Origin: Hevea brasiliensis
Taxonomy: Eukaryota; Streptophyta; Magnoliopsida; Malpighiales; Euphorbiaceae
DNA: 64,000 nt
Assembly (NCBI RefSeq): GCF_030052815.1
Contig: NC_079504.1
Location: 84,818,249-84,882,248 of the forward strand
Direction of reading: 5' to 3'
The translations under genes were made by a program, and so were the position numbers. Positions 45,352 through 57,163 of the stretch are shown one piece after another. The notes beneath the pieces are model-generated. The model saw nothing but the letters and a program-made list of their open reading frames with translations, was not told where the DNA came from and ran no database searches. Numbering within the stretch: the stretch's first letter is position 1; each line of letters begins with the position of its first letter.

Positions 45352-45524
45352 TAGTTTTTTTTAAAATTCTATTTTCACATGTTATTTGAATATTCTTTCT
45401 TCATAGTACAACTGCTCAACATCATTGTTTGATACATACAGTACATTACATTATAAATATGCACTAACGGGAGGAAATCTCCTTGTGTTATTTGCTCAGG
45501 AGATCTAGAATACTCGCATTGACC

Positions 45525-46800
45525 ATGGAAGAGGGTGATCGTTCAGTCGATCAATCTACTGAGGCTGAGTTGCAAGGGGATGCCCCAGGCCTACACAATG
45601 TCAGTGGTTCAGCAGCACCAGCCCCTGTAGTACCGTAGTTTTCTGATCAGTTCGCTCAGCAGATGGCTGCAATGTTCAAACAAATGGCTGGTAATGTGCC
45701 TACTCAAGTCCCAATACAGACACCAGTGGTACAACCACAGTCTCCTACTAGGCAGTATGACAAATTGATGAAGTATGGGGCTACAGAGTTTAAGGGGACA
45801 GTAGATCCTCTAGAAGCTGAACAGTGGTTAGAGAGGATGGATAGGGTATTCAAGAAACTGCATTGCACGGAGGAGCTCAGATTTGAATACTCTGTATCTT
45901 TGCTATAGGGGGATGCTTATGACTAGTGGAAAATCATTCCCCACAGTCTGGTAGAACCTGCAATGCTAACATGGAATGACTTTCTCAGGGAATTCAGACA
46001 GAAATATGTCCCTGATGCTTATGTAGACCAGAAGTTACAAGAATTCTTAAGTCTGAAACAGGGGAACAGATCAGTGGCTGAGTATGAAAGAGAATTTTCT
46101 CGCCTAAGCCATTATGCAGTGAGTTTACTTTCTACCAGCAGGGAGAGATGCAAGAGGTTTGAAACTGGCTTGAAGCCCAGTATCAGATTTCAAGTAGTCG
46201 GCTTCAAACACACTAACTTCTCTGAACTTATTTCTCAAGCTCTAGAGTTAGAAAAAATTGAGTCTGAAGCTGCTCCTGAGAAAAAGAAATCAGAGAAGAC
46301 AGAGAAAGAGGGAAAATCTGTAGAACAGAGTTCCAGTGGTCCTACTGGAAAGAGGAAGAACTATGGGGGACATGGCAGAGGTGGCAAGAAATCTGGTAGG
46401 GGAAGATATTCAGGGCAGAAGCCTCCCCTATCTGGTCAGCAAAGTACCAGAGGTTCCTATCCTCCCCGCCAATGTGAGACATGTGGAAGAAATCATGGTG
46501 GGATCTGCTACAAAGCTATTAGAGCCTGTTATAACTGTGGAGGTACAGGACACTTTGCCAAGGACTGCACCAGTAGTCGCAGAGTTGGACCACCTCCTAC
46601 TACTGCAGAAGGGTCAATTCAAAGCCCTGCCACCAGAAGTTCACAACCACCCAGCAGAGGTAGAGGCAGAGGTAGAGGTAGCCCAAAGTGCAGCCAAGGC
46701 AATGAAACAATCGAGCAAGACAAAGTGCTCCACTGTAATGTATGCAATGAGACAGAGGGAAGAGGCCGAGACATCCGATGTTGTGGCTGGTACCTTCTCA
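45525..46800 (+). pseudogene. gag: B gag
   Basis: The ATG at 45525 opens MEEGDRSVDQS, the same start as in C2. Stops occur at 45636, 45906 and 45924 (the second where Gln is expected, the third where Trp is expected). The gag domain (WNDFLREFRQKY, VAEYEREFSRLSHYA) is otherwise in one frame to 46808. A Gly/Arg-rich stretch and two zinc motifs follow: CX2CX3HX3C (CETCGRNHGGIC) and CX2CX4HX4C (CYNCGGTGHFAKDC). A shift near 46700 moves the protease part (MRQREEAETSDVVAGTFS) into another frame. Confidence 0.88.
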
Positions 46801-47282
46801 ACTTTTAATCAAGATGTTTTTTGTGTTATTTGATCCGGTTCTACCCATTCTTATGTGAGTGCTAGCATCATTGATTGCATTGCTGTTCCATGTACAAAAA
46901 TGGACTTTGAGGTGCTAGTAACAAGTCCACTAGGACAGGAAGTCAGGGTTAATAGAATGTATAGAGATTGTCCTTTGGTGATCCAAGGACACACTTTTCT
47001 GTCCAATCTCATTGAAATGCCCTTCAGAGATTATGATATCATCTTGGGCATGGATTGGTTAGCTAGGCATCATGCCATGAGTGACTGTAGGCTGAAGACA
47101 GTCACTTTTGGCCTTCCTCAGTACAATGATGTGGTAATACATGGGGAAAGGCAGTTATTGCCATCAAACATCATTTTCGGCTGCTCTAGCCAGAAAAATG
47201 ATCAGAAAGGGGTGTGAAGCCTACTTGGCACATGTGGTAGACACCCAAGTGGGGAGTCCCTACAGTACATGACTTTCCAGAT
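46800..47282 (+). pseudogene. pol: B aspartic protease
   Basis: The protease site is recognisable as SGSTHSYVSA, but the codon position of the catalytic Asp reads TGA. Downstream, IILGMDWLARHHA and the CRLKTVTF region follow in one frame to 47217. A shift near 47160-47280 separates protease from RT, across the [11 protein letters not shown] linker. Confidence 0.83.
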
Positions 47283-48620
47283 GTGTTTCCTGATGAATTG
47301 CCAGGATTACCTCCGGAAAGAGAAGTGCAGTTTGAAATTAATGTTATGCCTGGTGTGGATCCAATCTCCATAACGCCATACAGAATGGCACCAGCAGAGT
47401 TAAAGGAGTTGAAGATACAATTGCAAGAATTACTTGAAAAGGGCTTCATCCGCCCTAGTGTGTCACCTTGGGGAGCACCAGTGTTGTTTGTTAAGAAGAA
47501 GGATGGTACTCTCCGCTTATGCATTGACTACCGACAGTTGAATAAGGTGACAATAAAGAACAGATATCCATTGCCTCGCATTGATGATCTGTTTGATCAG
47601 TTGAAGGGTGCAGCTGTATTCTCCAAAATTGATCTACGATCTGGTTATTATCAGTTGAAGGTGCAAGAGCAGAGTATTCCAAAAACTGCTTTCAGAAATT
47701 GGTATGGCCACTATGAGTTTCTAGTGATGCCATTCGGGTTAACAAATGCTCCAGCTGCTTTTATGGATCTGATGAACACTATCTTCAGACCATATCTTGA
47801 TCAATTTGTGGTGGTGTTTATTGATGACATTTTGATATATTCAAGGAATGCAGAGGAGCATGACAGACATCTGCGGATTGTATTGCAGACCTTAAGGGAG
47901 AAACAGCTATACGCCAAATTGTCGAAATGTGAATTTTGGCTGAAAGAAATCTCCTTTTTGGGACATGTTGTGTCAGTTGAAGGGATCAAGGTAGATTCCA
48001 GCAAGGTAGAAGCTATCCTTAATTGGAAGCCACCCAGGAACATCACAGAAATTCACAGTTTTCTGGGTTTAGCTGGATATTACCGTCGGTTTGTGAAGGG
48101 GTTTTCTATGTTATCCTCTCCACTGACCAAACTGCTTCTGAAAGATGTAAAATTTCAGTGGACTGATAAATGCCAGCAAAGTTTTGATGAGTTGAAGAGG
48201 TGTTTGACTGAAGCTCCAGTCCTCACTTTACCTACTCCGGGTAAAGAATACACAGTTTATAGTGATGCTTCTCACAATGGGTTAGGTTGTGCATCGATGC
48301 AAGATCGAATGTCATTGCTTATGCATCACGCCAATCAAACCGCATGAGAGGAACTACCCAACACATGATCCGGAGCTAGCGCTATTGTTTTTGCTCAAGA
48401 TCCGAGACACTATTTGTATGGGGAGAAATGCTACATTTACATAGATCGCAAGAGCTTGAAGTACTTAGGCACCCAGAAGGAATTAAATTTGAGGCAGAGG
48501 AGATGATTAGAACTCATCAAAGATTATGATTGCTTAATAGACTATCAGCCAGGGAAAGCAAATGTGGTGGCTGACGCCTTAAGTCGCAAAACTATGGCAA
48601 GTCTCAGAGTTTCTCCTTTG
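47283..48620 (+). pseudogene. pol: B reverse transcriptase and RNase H
   Basis: A 354-residue frame covers the whole [31 protein letters not shown], the FIDDILIYS catalytic box, [20 protein letters not shown], and the first RNase H motif VYSDAS. Between about 48290 and 48420 several single-base losses break the RNase H. After that TDHKS (as IDRKS), LNLRQRR and ADALSRK are still readable to ~48590. Confidence 0.9.
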
Positions 48621-49350
48621 TCCATGGTATGTGAATTGAAAGCACAAAGATGCCGCTTTAGAGATTGATGATGAGGGATGACAGAGTAGTTGCATGGCAT
48701 GTAGCAAACAGTGTTGATTGATCGATCGTAATGGTCGTCAGAGTGATGAAAATATCGGTTACTGAAAGAAGTCCAGCAGGGCAAGAGACCTGAATTCTCT
48801 GTGAGAGATGATGGTTTATTGCTACATCAGGGCAGAATGTGCGTTCCAAATGATGCTGAATTGAGACAGATCATTATGAAGGAAGCACATGAGTCTCCAT
48901 TTGCTATGCATCCTGGTGGAACTAAAATGTACAGAGGGCTGAAAGAGCATTACTGGTGGATGGGCATGAAGAGAGATATAGCTGAGTTTGTTTTCAAATG
49001 CCTAACTTGTCAGCAAGTAAAGGCAGAACATCAAGTTCTAGCTGGTTTGTTACATCCTTTATCAGTACCAGAGTGGAAATGGGAACGAATAACTATGGAT
49101 TTTGTTACAGGACTTCCAAGGACACAGAGTAGTCATGATGCAGTATGGGTTATAGTTGATAGATTGACCAAGTCTGCTCACTTTTTGCCAGTTCGGATGG
49201 ACTATAGCCTGGAAAGATTGGCCAAATTGTATATATATGAGATTGTAAAATTTCATGGAGTGCCAGTATCAATTGTGTCTGATAGAGATCCTAGGTTCAC
49301 TTCTAGATTCTGGGGTAGTCTTCAGAGAGCCCTAGGAACTAGATTGAACT
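48621..49350 (+). pseudogene. pol: B integrase, first half, cut by copia Y
   Basis: A degenerate linker (48621-48800) leads to a clean frame from 48801. It contains the HHCC motif ([10 protein letters not shown] ... CLTCQQVK), the first catalytic Asp in [10 protein letters not shown] and the second in SDRDPRF. The coding stops at GTRLNL, where copia Y is inserted; the following ORF end is copia LTR sequence. The second half is at 59263-60054. Confidence 0.92.
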
Positions 49351-51446
49351 TGAAGGAACGGAAGCGTGAAAAACACAAGATTATACCATTGAATTCAAAA
49401 ATTTTCACCTAGGGTCACATGCACCATGCAAGATTTATTTTTATCTATTTGATTTCAATGATAAACAACATATTAAAACTCTTTTAATATGTTTTTGGAT
49501 CTGTATTTGCCATTTAAGATTTTAAAATTAATCAGATTAATTTTAGAACCCTAGATTAAATCAAGAACGATTACACTAACCTCTTGATGTGCCGCAGTGT
49601 CTGCGCTTTGAGATTCGTCTTTAGGACACCAGATGTTGTCCTCTAGCTTGTCCACACCAAGAACACCTATGGCAGCCCTTGAACAGCTTCTAAAGCCTTT
49701 TCTATTAATTAGAAATTCAAGTACGCTTTTAAGAGATTAGAGATATAAACAGACACTAGAAACAATTTCTAGTGTTCTTAATTCAAGAGATTGATGGCTA
49801 ATCTCTTTGAATTGATGAGAGATGAAGAGAAATAGCTGGAGAGGCTCAAAGTGGCGTGACAATTGAGAGGAGAGGCTGCTGGTTATGTTTTCTTTTCATA
49901 ACCACACTTAAATAGCTAGGTTAACACATTAAACCCTAGCCACATGTCACCTTTTGATTAGCTCTAGGTTTAAGTGACCCAATCACATTGTGCCAAGTGT
50001 CAAACCTATATTTAATCTTGATTTTAATCATCTTACATGATTAAAAAAATATTTGGCAAGCTTATGTGTTATGCCATGTGTCACCATCTCATGGTGCCAC
50101 GTGTCACAATCGTGAAATGACCAAAATGCCCTCGTGTCTTAATTTTGAGTTCTTAACCCAAAATAATTATTTTCTTCTTCTAATTAATTTATATCAAATA
50201 TAAATTAATTAATTAATCTCTATTAATTAATTTTCATCAATTAAATTCATATTTAAACACTTTAAATATAAATTTAATTTATACTACACATCCAATAATC
50301 TAGATTTGGTTTCAAGTCATGCTAGGACTTTGCAATTTAATTGCAAACCAAATCTATTTAATTAATCAATTAAACTCTTTAATTAATTAATTAAATCATA
50401 TTTAAATAGGTGATAACTTGTGTATGTGTGTGACTTACTAGGCTCATCACTAATTGGCAATGAGACATGATATCAACTCTTAATATCATCAGAACTCTTT
50501 CTTACCATAAATGATTTCTCTAAATCATTTTATGAACCTCATAGACCATGGTTAACACCTAGCATAGCATGCCATGGCTACCCAATTAGTAATAAGGTTT
50601 ACCTTAAATGAACCTATAATCATATGTTACCATGCACTAGAATCTCTCTCACATAAAAATCCCAACTCAAGCTGGAGTCATGGTTTATGTCAAACTCCAT
50701 TTGCTATGAATATTATGTTCTCTTTTAATTCCAGTTCTTGATTAAAAGATTTTTCTCTTGAGAAACTCTTTTCTGAATAAATCTATCTGTCTCCGCCAGA
50801 ACTAGAAACATCAAGAATAATTAAATGAACATAGGATTTTATCTCTATTTACTTAGAGGAACAGATTCCTTCTTGATCAACACCTACCTCCATATATAAC
50901 TAGCAGGAGCCAACACATGCCCATATACCTATACATAGTACAAGTATGAAAGCAAAGATCAAACTCAAACTACCTATATAAAAGATAATCTGCTATCTCA
51001 GTCTAAAGATTATATGCATCGATATGATTTATGACAAAACATTGACAAGAGTAAACTCCATGTGCTTGTCATAAGTGTCACTGGTTCGGCCTACTTATCA
51101 TTTATAAGTGCCAATCATGTTTGTTATATGGCATGAGACTCACCATTCCATCTTATTTATATCTCATATAAATAACTTGGGAACAAACATGAATACAATC
51201 TTTCCGATAAGTCATGTCCTTATTATGAAGTATCCTCGATTGTGAACCTATTTATGATACTTTGTGCTAGAAATATTGTCACTCATATTCTTAACAACTT
51301 AAGAATAATATTTCTAACAAAATATCAATGGACCTTTTCTATTACACATAAATATATTATGTAAACTAAAAGTGGAAATGCCTTTTATTATTAAAATTAT
51401 GTACAAGATACATACTAAATGATATGCTCTAGGCATACTACTAACA
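49351..51446 (-). repeat. Copia Y 3' LTR
   Basis: On the minus strand it begins TGTTAGTAGTATGCC and ends CCGTTCCTTCA. It contains a strongly AT-rich TTAATTAA block around 50160-50400 and the 18-nt motif at 50115-50132 (minus, AGGGCATTTTGGTCATTT), 1314 nt from the LTR start. No coding region was found. Confidence 0.93.
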
Positions 51447-51460
51447 ATCTTCCACTAGCA
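51447..51460 (-). promoter_or_regulatory. Copia Y polypurine tract
   Basis: The minus strand reads AGTGGAAGAT directly before TGTTAG, the usual copia arrangement. Confidence 0.75.
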
Positions 51461-53020
51461 CTAGAGCCATTCATTACAATATCTTAGACCTATCTTCTCA
51501 AGATGTCGGTCTAATCGAGTCGTGACATAGGCTTAGTGAATGGATCACCGGATTTTCACCGATGCTATTTTTTGCATGGCTACATCGCCGCCCAACTATT
51601 TCTCCGATAATGTGGTAGCGCCTTTCTATGTGTTTGGATTTCTGGTGAGACCTTGGTTCCTTAGCTCAGTATGATCGCTCCATTATTGTCACAAAGGCAA
51701 TGGAATCACGACTCAATGGAAGGAACTATCGTAAGTTCTGCCACGAACTTCTTTATCCAAACTTCCTTTGCAGATCTCGATGCAAAGAATATATTCAAAT
51801 TTCGAGTGGAATCTACCGTGCTCGCTTGGAACTCTTCCAACCGATCGCACTCCATTACAAATTAAAACATATCAAGACGTAGAAATTCTATCATCGATAT
51901 CTGATTGGAAATCGTATCGTGATAACCATCCAATTGCAAGTCTCCACCTCCATAAATCAAGAATAAATCCTTAGTTCTTCTCAAGTACTTAAGGATATTC
52001 TTGATACTATCCAGTTGTTCCAAACTCGATTGGATTGATACCGCTAGTCAAACTAATAAAGATATGCGATATCCGCCTAGTACACAACATTGCATACATT
52101 AAACTTCCAATAGCCAAAGCATATGGAATTCTGGCCATTTTATCTCTTTCTTCAGATGTCTTTGGAAACATCTCTTTAGAAAGGTGGACACCATGTCTCA
52201 CTGGTAACAATCCTCTCTTGGAATCAAGCATGTTACACCTCTTTAACACCTTTTCCAAGTATAGACTTTGGGATAAACCAATTATTCTTTTCGCTCTATC
52301 TCTATAGATGCTAATCCCAAGACTATAGGTTGCCTCCCCTAAGTCTTTCATGGAGAATGTATTTGACAACAATATCTTTATAGTACAACATACCGTATCA
52401 TTACCCATCAACAAGATGTCATCCACATATAAGACAAGGAAAGTGATAGCACTGTCACTAACCTTCTTATATACACATGGCTCATCCTCATTTTTATAAA
52501 ACCAAAAGATTTAATGGCTTCATCAAAACGGATGTTCCAACTCCTCAAGCTTGTTTCAACCCATAAATGGATCGCTTTAGCTTGCATACCTTGGAACCAT
52601 CTTGGGATTCAAATCCCTAGGTTGTTCCATGAAAATGTTTTCTTCAATGTATCCATTGAGAAAAGTGCTTTGACATCCATCCGCCAAATCTCATAATCAT
52701 AGTATGCACTATTGCTAATAAAATCCTAATTGATTTAAGCATGGCAACAAAGCAGAAAGTCTCCTCATAGTCTATTCCTTGCCTTTGGCGAAACCCTTCG
52801 CTACTAGCCTTGCCTTATAGGTCTCTACCTTTCCATCGTAACCAATTTTCTTCTTGAAAACCCATTTGTTCCCTATAGGTACAATACCTTCAGTGGGTCA
52901 ACAAGATCCCAAACTTGATTCTTATACATGGAATCAATCTCGATTTCATAGCATCAATCCATTTTGAAGAGTCTATATCCGATATAGCTTCTTCATAGGT
53001 AAGTGGATCATCTCCATGAT
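51461..53020 (-). pseudogene. pol: Copia Y reverse transcriptase and RNase H
   Basis: The minus strand starts with PLTYEEAISDIDSSKWIDAM at the RT entry. It passes through many shifts to the YVDD catalytic box (~52420-52431), then the LGEATYSLGISIYRDR, KVLKRCNMLDS and IPYALAIGSLMYAML blocks (52426-52007). The RNase H part (51461-52000) survives only as short pieces in changing frames, including the AKEVWIKKF region. It is clearly copia but not functional. Confidence 0.87.
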
Positions 53021-54250
53021 GTACTTCTTCATGAGTAGACAACTCTTGTTCTTCTTCATGAAGAAAACCATATCTCACCGTGGGTGAGATACCTCGTTGT
53101 TCTACGAGGAACAGTGTAGATGTTTCATCAATGGGTATAGGTTGACTAGATGGATCTATATCCATCTGACTGCTGGTTGGTCGTAATTCTCCAATTCTAA
53201 CTCTATTTGCCTTCCTTTGCCTCCTTCTTGAACAAACCGTTGTTCAAGAAATGTGGCATCTCTACTTATCACAACCTTTTGTTAAGTAGGCAAATAAAAC
53301 TAATATCCAAAACTAGCTTTTGGATATCCAACAAATCGACTCTTTTCTGATCTGGTCTCCAATTTATCAGTGTTCAGCTTTTTGATATAAGTCGGACAAC
53401 CCCAAATCTTAACATGCTTAAGACTTGGTTTTCTTCCATGCCATATCTCATAAGGTGTGGAAGAAACGATTTTGATGGAATCCTATTCAGAATATATAAA
53501 GTCGATTCTAATGCAAATCCTCAAAAGGAGATTGGCATATCAAGATAGCTCATCATACTACGCACCATATCTAATAGGGTACGATTTCTCCTTTCAGATA
53601 CACCATTCACCGTTGCGCTCTCGGAGGAGTCACCGAGAAACAATGCCATGCTCTCTCAAGTATTCATCAAATTCAAGACTCAAATATTCACCTCCACGAT
53701 CCGATCAAGAGCTTTAATACTTTTTCCGCTTGATTTTCTACTTGATTTAAATTCCTTAAATTTTTCAAAGGATTCATGTTTGTATTTCATCAAATATAAA
53801 TACCCAAACCTTGATTTATCATCAAGAAAGGTAATAAAATAATGAAAGCCCTCTAGCCATTTCTTTAAACGGACCACATACATCACTATGTATTAGTTCC
53901 AAAATATTTTCACTCTTAGCCCTTGTCCAACAAAGGGTGATCTAGTCATTTTGCCTTGAAGGCAAGATTCACAAGTTGGAGTAGGCTCAGAGCCCAATGA
54001 GGATAGAATCCCCATTTTCTCCAATTTTGCAATCCTATCTTCTCAGAACATGACATAACCTTAAGTGCCAAATATATTTTGAACTTGAGTTGGTTTTCAC
54101 CATGGCATTGTATTCTTTAGATCACTTGCATTCAATTTGTGTTTGTCATTATTATCCAAATAATAAAGACCATCATTCATATAACTCAACCAACATATTT
54201 ATTTCCAAAATAAATATTGCAAACATCATCCGTGAACTAAATTCATAGCC
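53021..54250 (-). pseudogene. pol: Copia Y integrase
   Basis: On the minus strand the pre-integrase zinc region is visible as NNDKHKLNASDLK, EDRIAKLEKMGILSSL and CESCLQGK (~53900-54180). The core YFITFLDDKSRFGYLYL and KYKHESFEKFKEFK (53886-53680) and the ERRN-type region (~53590) follow. The C-terminal part reaches the acidic linker DPSSQPIPIDE at 53165. Frameshifts and stops are spread throughout. Confidence 0.86.
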
Positions 54251-55383
54251 ATTTCTAGTCAAACTAGATATAGAAATGATGTTCTTAAAAGCATCAGTAC
54301 ATATAAAATATTATCCAAACACAAAACATGTCCAAACATGTAAAAGATTTAGATCCTATGGCTAAAGCTTCACAGCTTGAGCCAATGCCAATCCGGACTC
54401 TAATATCTTTAGAACGCAAGCTGCTATTGTTTGCTAGTTCCTGCATATCATTAGAAATGTGAGAAATGGCACCAGAAACTAAAACCCAAGCTGTAGATTA
54501 AATATAAGTAACATCAGAATCTAAATAACAAGAAATGGACATACCTTCCAAGGTGTATCCTTCTTGTCCTTCAGAGAAACAAGATACTCAGGCGCCTTTT
54601 CCAGTGCCCATCCTTTTGGCAAGGAAACACTTTCCTTTGCCTCCATCGCCTTTAGTCTTCCTTTCTGCTTAGCTATTTTCTTAGAAGGACCAGGAATCTG
54701 AGGTTTCTTTTTCTTATTGCCCTTATTCTTGTTGGACTTTCCAGCAGAAGAAGATGCAACCAAAGCTACCTCTTTTCCTTTATTGCCTGGCATATTCTTT
54801 TGGGCAATAACAGCATGTTGAGTAATTCAGCTAAGGTGCATTCCTGTTAGTCATATGGAAATTTGTCACAAAATTCCCAAAAGACTCGTGAAGGGATCAA
54901 GGATCAAATCCGCTTGTAGTTGGAAATCCATGTTGAAGTCAAGATGTTCCAACCGCTCAATCACCAATCATCTTGTGGACATGATCCCCAACATTCCGTC
55001 CCTCGACATCCTCATACGAAATAACTGCTTTAGATATCTCATACCTAGCATTCCCTTTGTGCTCACCATACAACTCTTGTAGGTGAAGGAGGATCTCACT
55101 CGCACTGCATGTTCTCATGTTGCTTCAGAACTCATTACTCAGAAGCAAGCATGTAACACTTAGCTCTCATATCATGCTCCTTCCACTTGTCCAAAGTTTC
55201 ATGTTCCTCTTGTGTGGCCTCCGGAGGTAAGGGACCAGAACATTTGAATCTAGAACATATCCTATATGTTCAAGGTTCAAGACAAGTTTCAAATTTCTTA
55301 GCCAATCGCATGATTAGGTCCCGTCAACTCATGTGATCAAGTATGCTTGCAAGGATATTGGATGGTGGTTGTTTTGTGCTCAT
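54251..55383 (-). pseudogene. gag: Copia Y gag and protease
   Basis: The ATG at 55383 (minus) starts MSTKQPPSNILASILD, a typical copia gag opening, followed by LTGPN and the LRNLK-like region in broken frames. A lysine-rich segment (54793-54660) precedes a zinc knuckle whose CX2CX4HX4C pattern is disrupted by a lost base. The protease site reads LVSGAISHI, where LDSGATSHI is usual, so the catalytic Asp is Val. Confidence 0.85.
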
Positions 55384-55589
55384 TTTTATCGTAAAATTAA
55401 CTGCAGAAAATAACCAGATTAATTAGTAAATGTATCATGTAATTAACTAAAATGATTATGGTCTTTAATCAAATTGGTCCTCCCACTAACTTAGCTTAAT
55501 CCTACACTTTCAAAGTAGAAAACGAAAATCCTAGTTGGATGGATTTCTAGTGGGTGATTGAATTCTTATAATTCTATTGATCATCCTCG

Positions 55590-55796
55590 TACATCCATTA
55601 TTGGAATTACAATAAACTATAAGTGAGCAACTCCTTGCCCATCACATCTCATGTGAGGTTCAATCCTTTACCTAGCCCCTAATGCTCAAAATCTGTGTAC
55701 ATCCATTATTGACTTATCTTGCATTAGTTAAGTTGATCCCATTGAGCCAAGAATTATGCAAATAATTTTAATGTCCTCAGGTACATCCAATATTGG
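55590..55796 (-). repeat. Three dispersed copies of a 14-nt phrase in the copia Y leader
   Basis: TACATCCATTATTG occurs at 55590 and 55698, with a variant (TACATCCAATATTGG) at 55782. Spacings are 108 and 84 nt. No function is recognised. The rest of the leader (55384-57148), apart from the minisatellite, holds nothing I can name. Confidence 0.6.
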
Positions 55797-56554
55797 ACAC
55801 CAAACCATTTACATATTTACAACATCTCATGCTTAACAATTATTCTTAAGAAAATCTCTTAAATTAATATAATCTCATGCAACTATTTAAAATTTCTTAA
55901 ATTAATTGCCCCAATTGTGTGCTTATGTTATAATTACTTTAATTATAGCATTTCAAACTTAATCATTTGTTTGTTAGTTTTTATAGCCATCCTAATTACT
56001 ATTAAGGTCTCACTTTGCACATTATCCATTTAGCATGGATATATCATATAATTGCATACATTCCCATACATCTCATGCATTCATGGATAAGCAAAGAATA
56101 TGGTATGATCATGGACTTTCTAAGGGATTCAATTCGAGCCACCAAGAATTGAATCAGGCATTCCTAGGTGCATTTCATTCATTCATTTTACAAGAGTTGC
56201 TGAAGGAGTACATAATCAACACTTGATATTGAATTCCTCCCACTCGGTCCCACCAATGCTCTTGACCTCCTTGAACTTCTTGCAATCCAATATTACATAG
56301 TAATCCTTGGCATACCAAGGCGAATTTACAAGAACTTAAATAAATGAAATTACAACCCAAAAATATTACAAACTTAATAATACATGCCCAAAATAAATTA
56401 AAATAAATTAATTAATTTACAATCCCAAAGAAACATAAAAGAAATAAATCCAATCACATTGGTCTTTTATAGTCCATGATCATCCATCATGCATATCACT
56501 ATTTAACAATTAAATAAAACATACATACTTAAATTAAATTGAATATCTCATATT

Positions 56555-56905
56555 CAACTTAAAAATCCAGATTTGAATATGATTCAAATAAATTTAAAAA
56601 TTTAGATTTGAATCTCATTCAAACAAATTTAAAAATTCAGATTTGAATCACAGTCAAACAACTTCAAAATTCAGATTTGAATCACATTCAAACATTTTTT
56701 AAAAATCAGATTTGAATCACATTCAAATATTTTTTAAAAAATCATATCTGAATTTTATTGAATCAATTTTAAAAAATCAGATTTAAATATGATTCAAACA
56801 ACTTTAAAAATTCAGATTTGAATCACATTCAAACAACTTTTAAAATTCAGATTTGAATCACATTCAAACAATTTTTAAAATTCTGATTTGAATCATAATT
56901 TAATT
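56555..56905 (-). repeat. 35-bp minisatellite in the copia Y leader (10 copies)
   Basis: GATTTGAAT or a variant starts at 56570, 56605, 56640, 56674, 56709, ~56744, 56780, 56815, 56850 and 56885, a period of 34-36 bp. Each unit carries the inverted repeat TTTGAAT-CAC-ATTCAAA (some units mutated). The array lies between primer site and gag, so it would be in the RNA leader. Confidence 0.9.
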
Positions 56906-57148
56906 GTGTGATTAAAACAACTAATTAAACACTTTAATTAGTCAAAGAATAGGCTTTAGATCATACAACAATTGCAGAATTAAAAGCCAAACCTTGAACC
57001 ACCCAAGGAACCATTGTTGCCGCCACCAATGGTGGCTTCACCAAGTGTGCCGCCACACCTCATGATCCAACCAGCAATGAATCTCTTGATCTCATGATCA
57101 AACACACAATTAAATTATATAATCAACAATCTAAATGGCAAATATAGT

Positions 57149-57161
57149 GGCTCTGATACCA
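57149..57161 (-). promoter_or_regulatory. Copia Y primer binding site
   Basis: The minus strand reads TGGTATCAGAGCC, 2 nt inside the 5' LTR, complementary to the initiator-Met tRNA 3' end. Confidence 0.92.
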
Positions 57162-57163
57162 AT

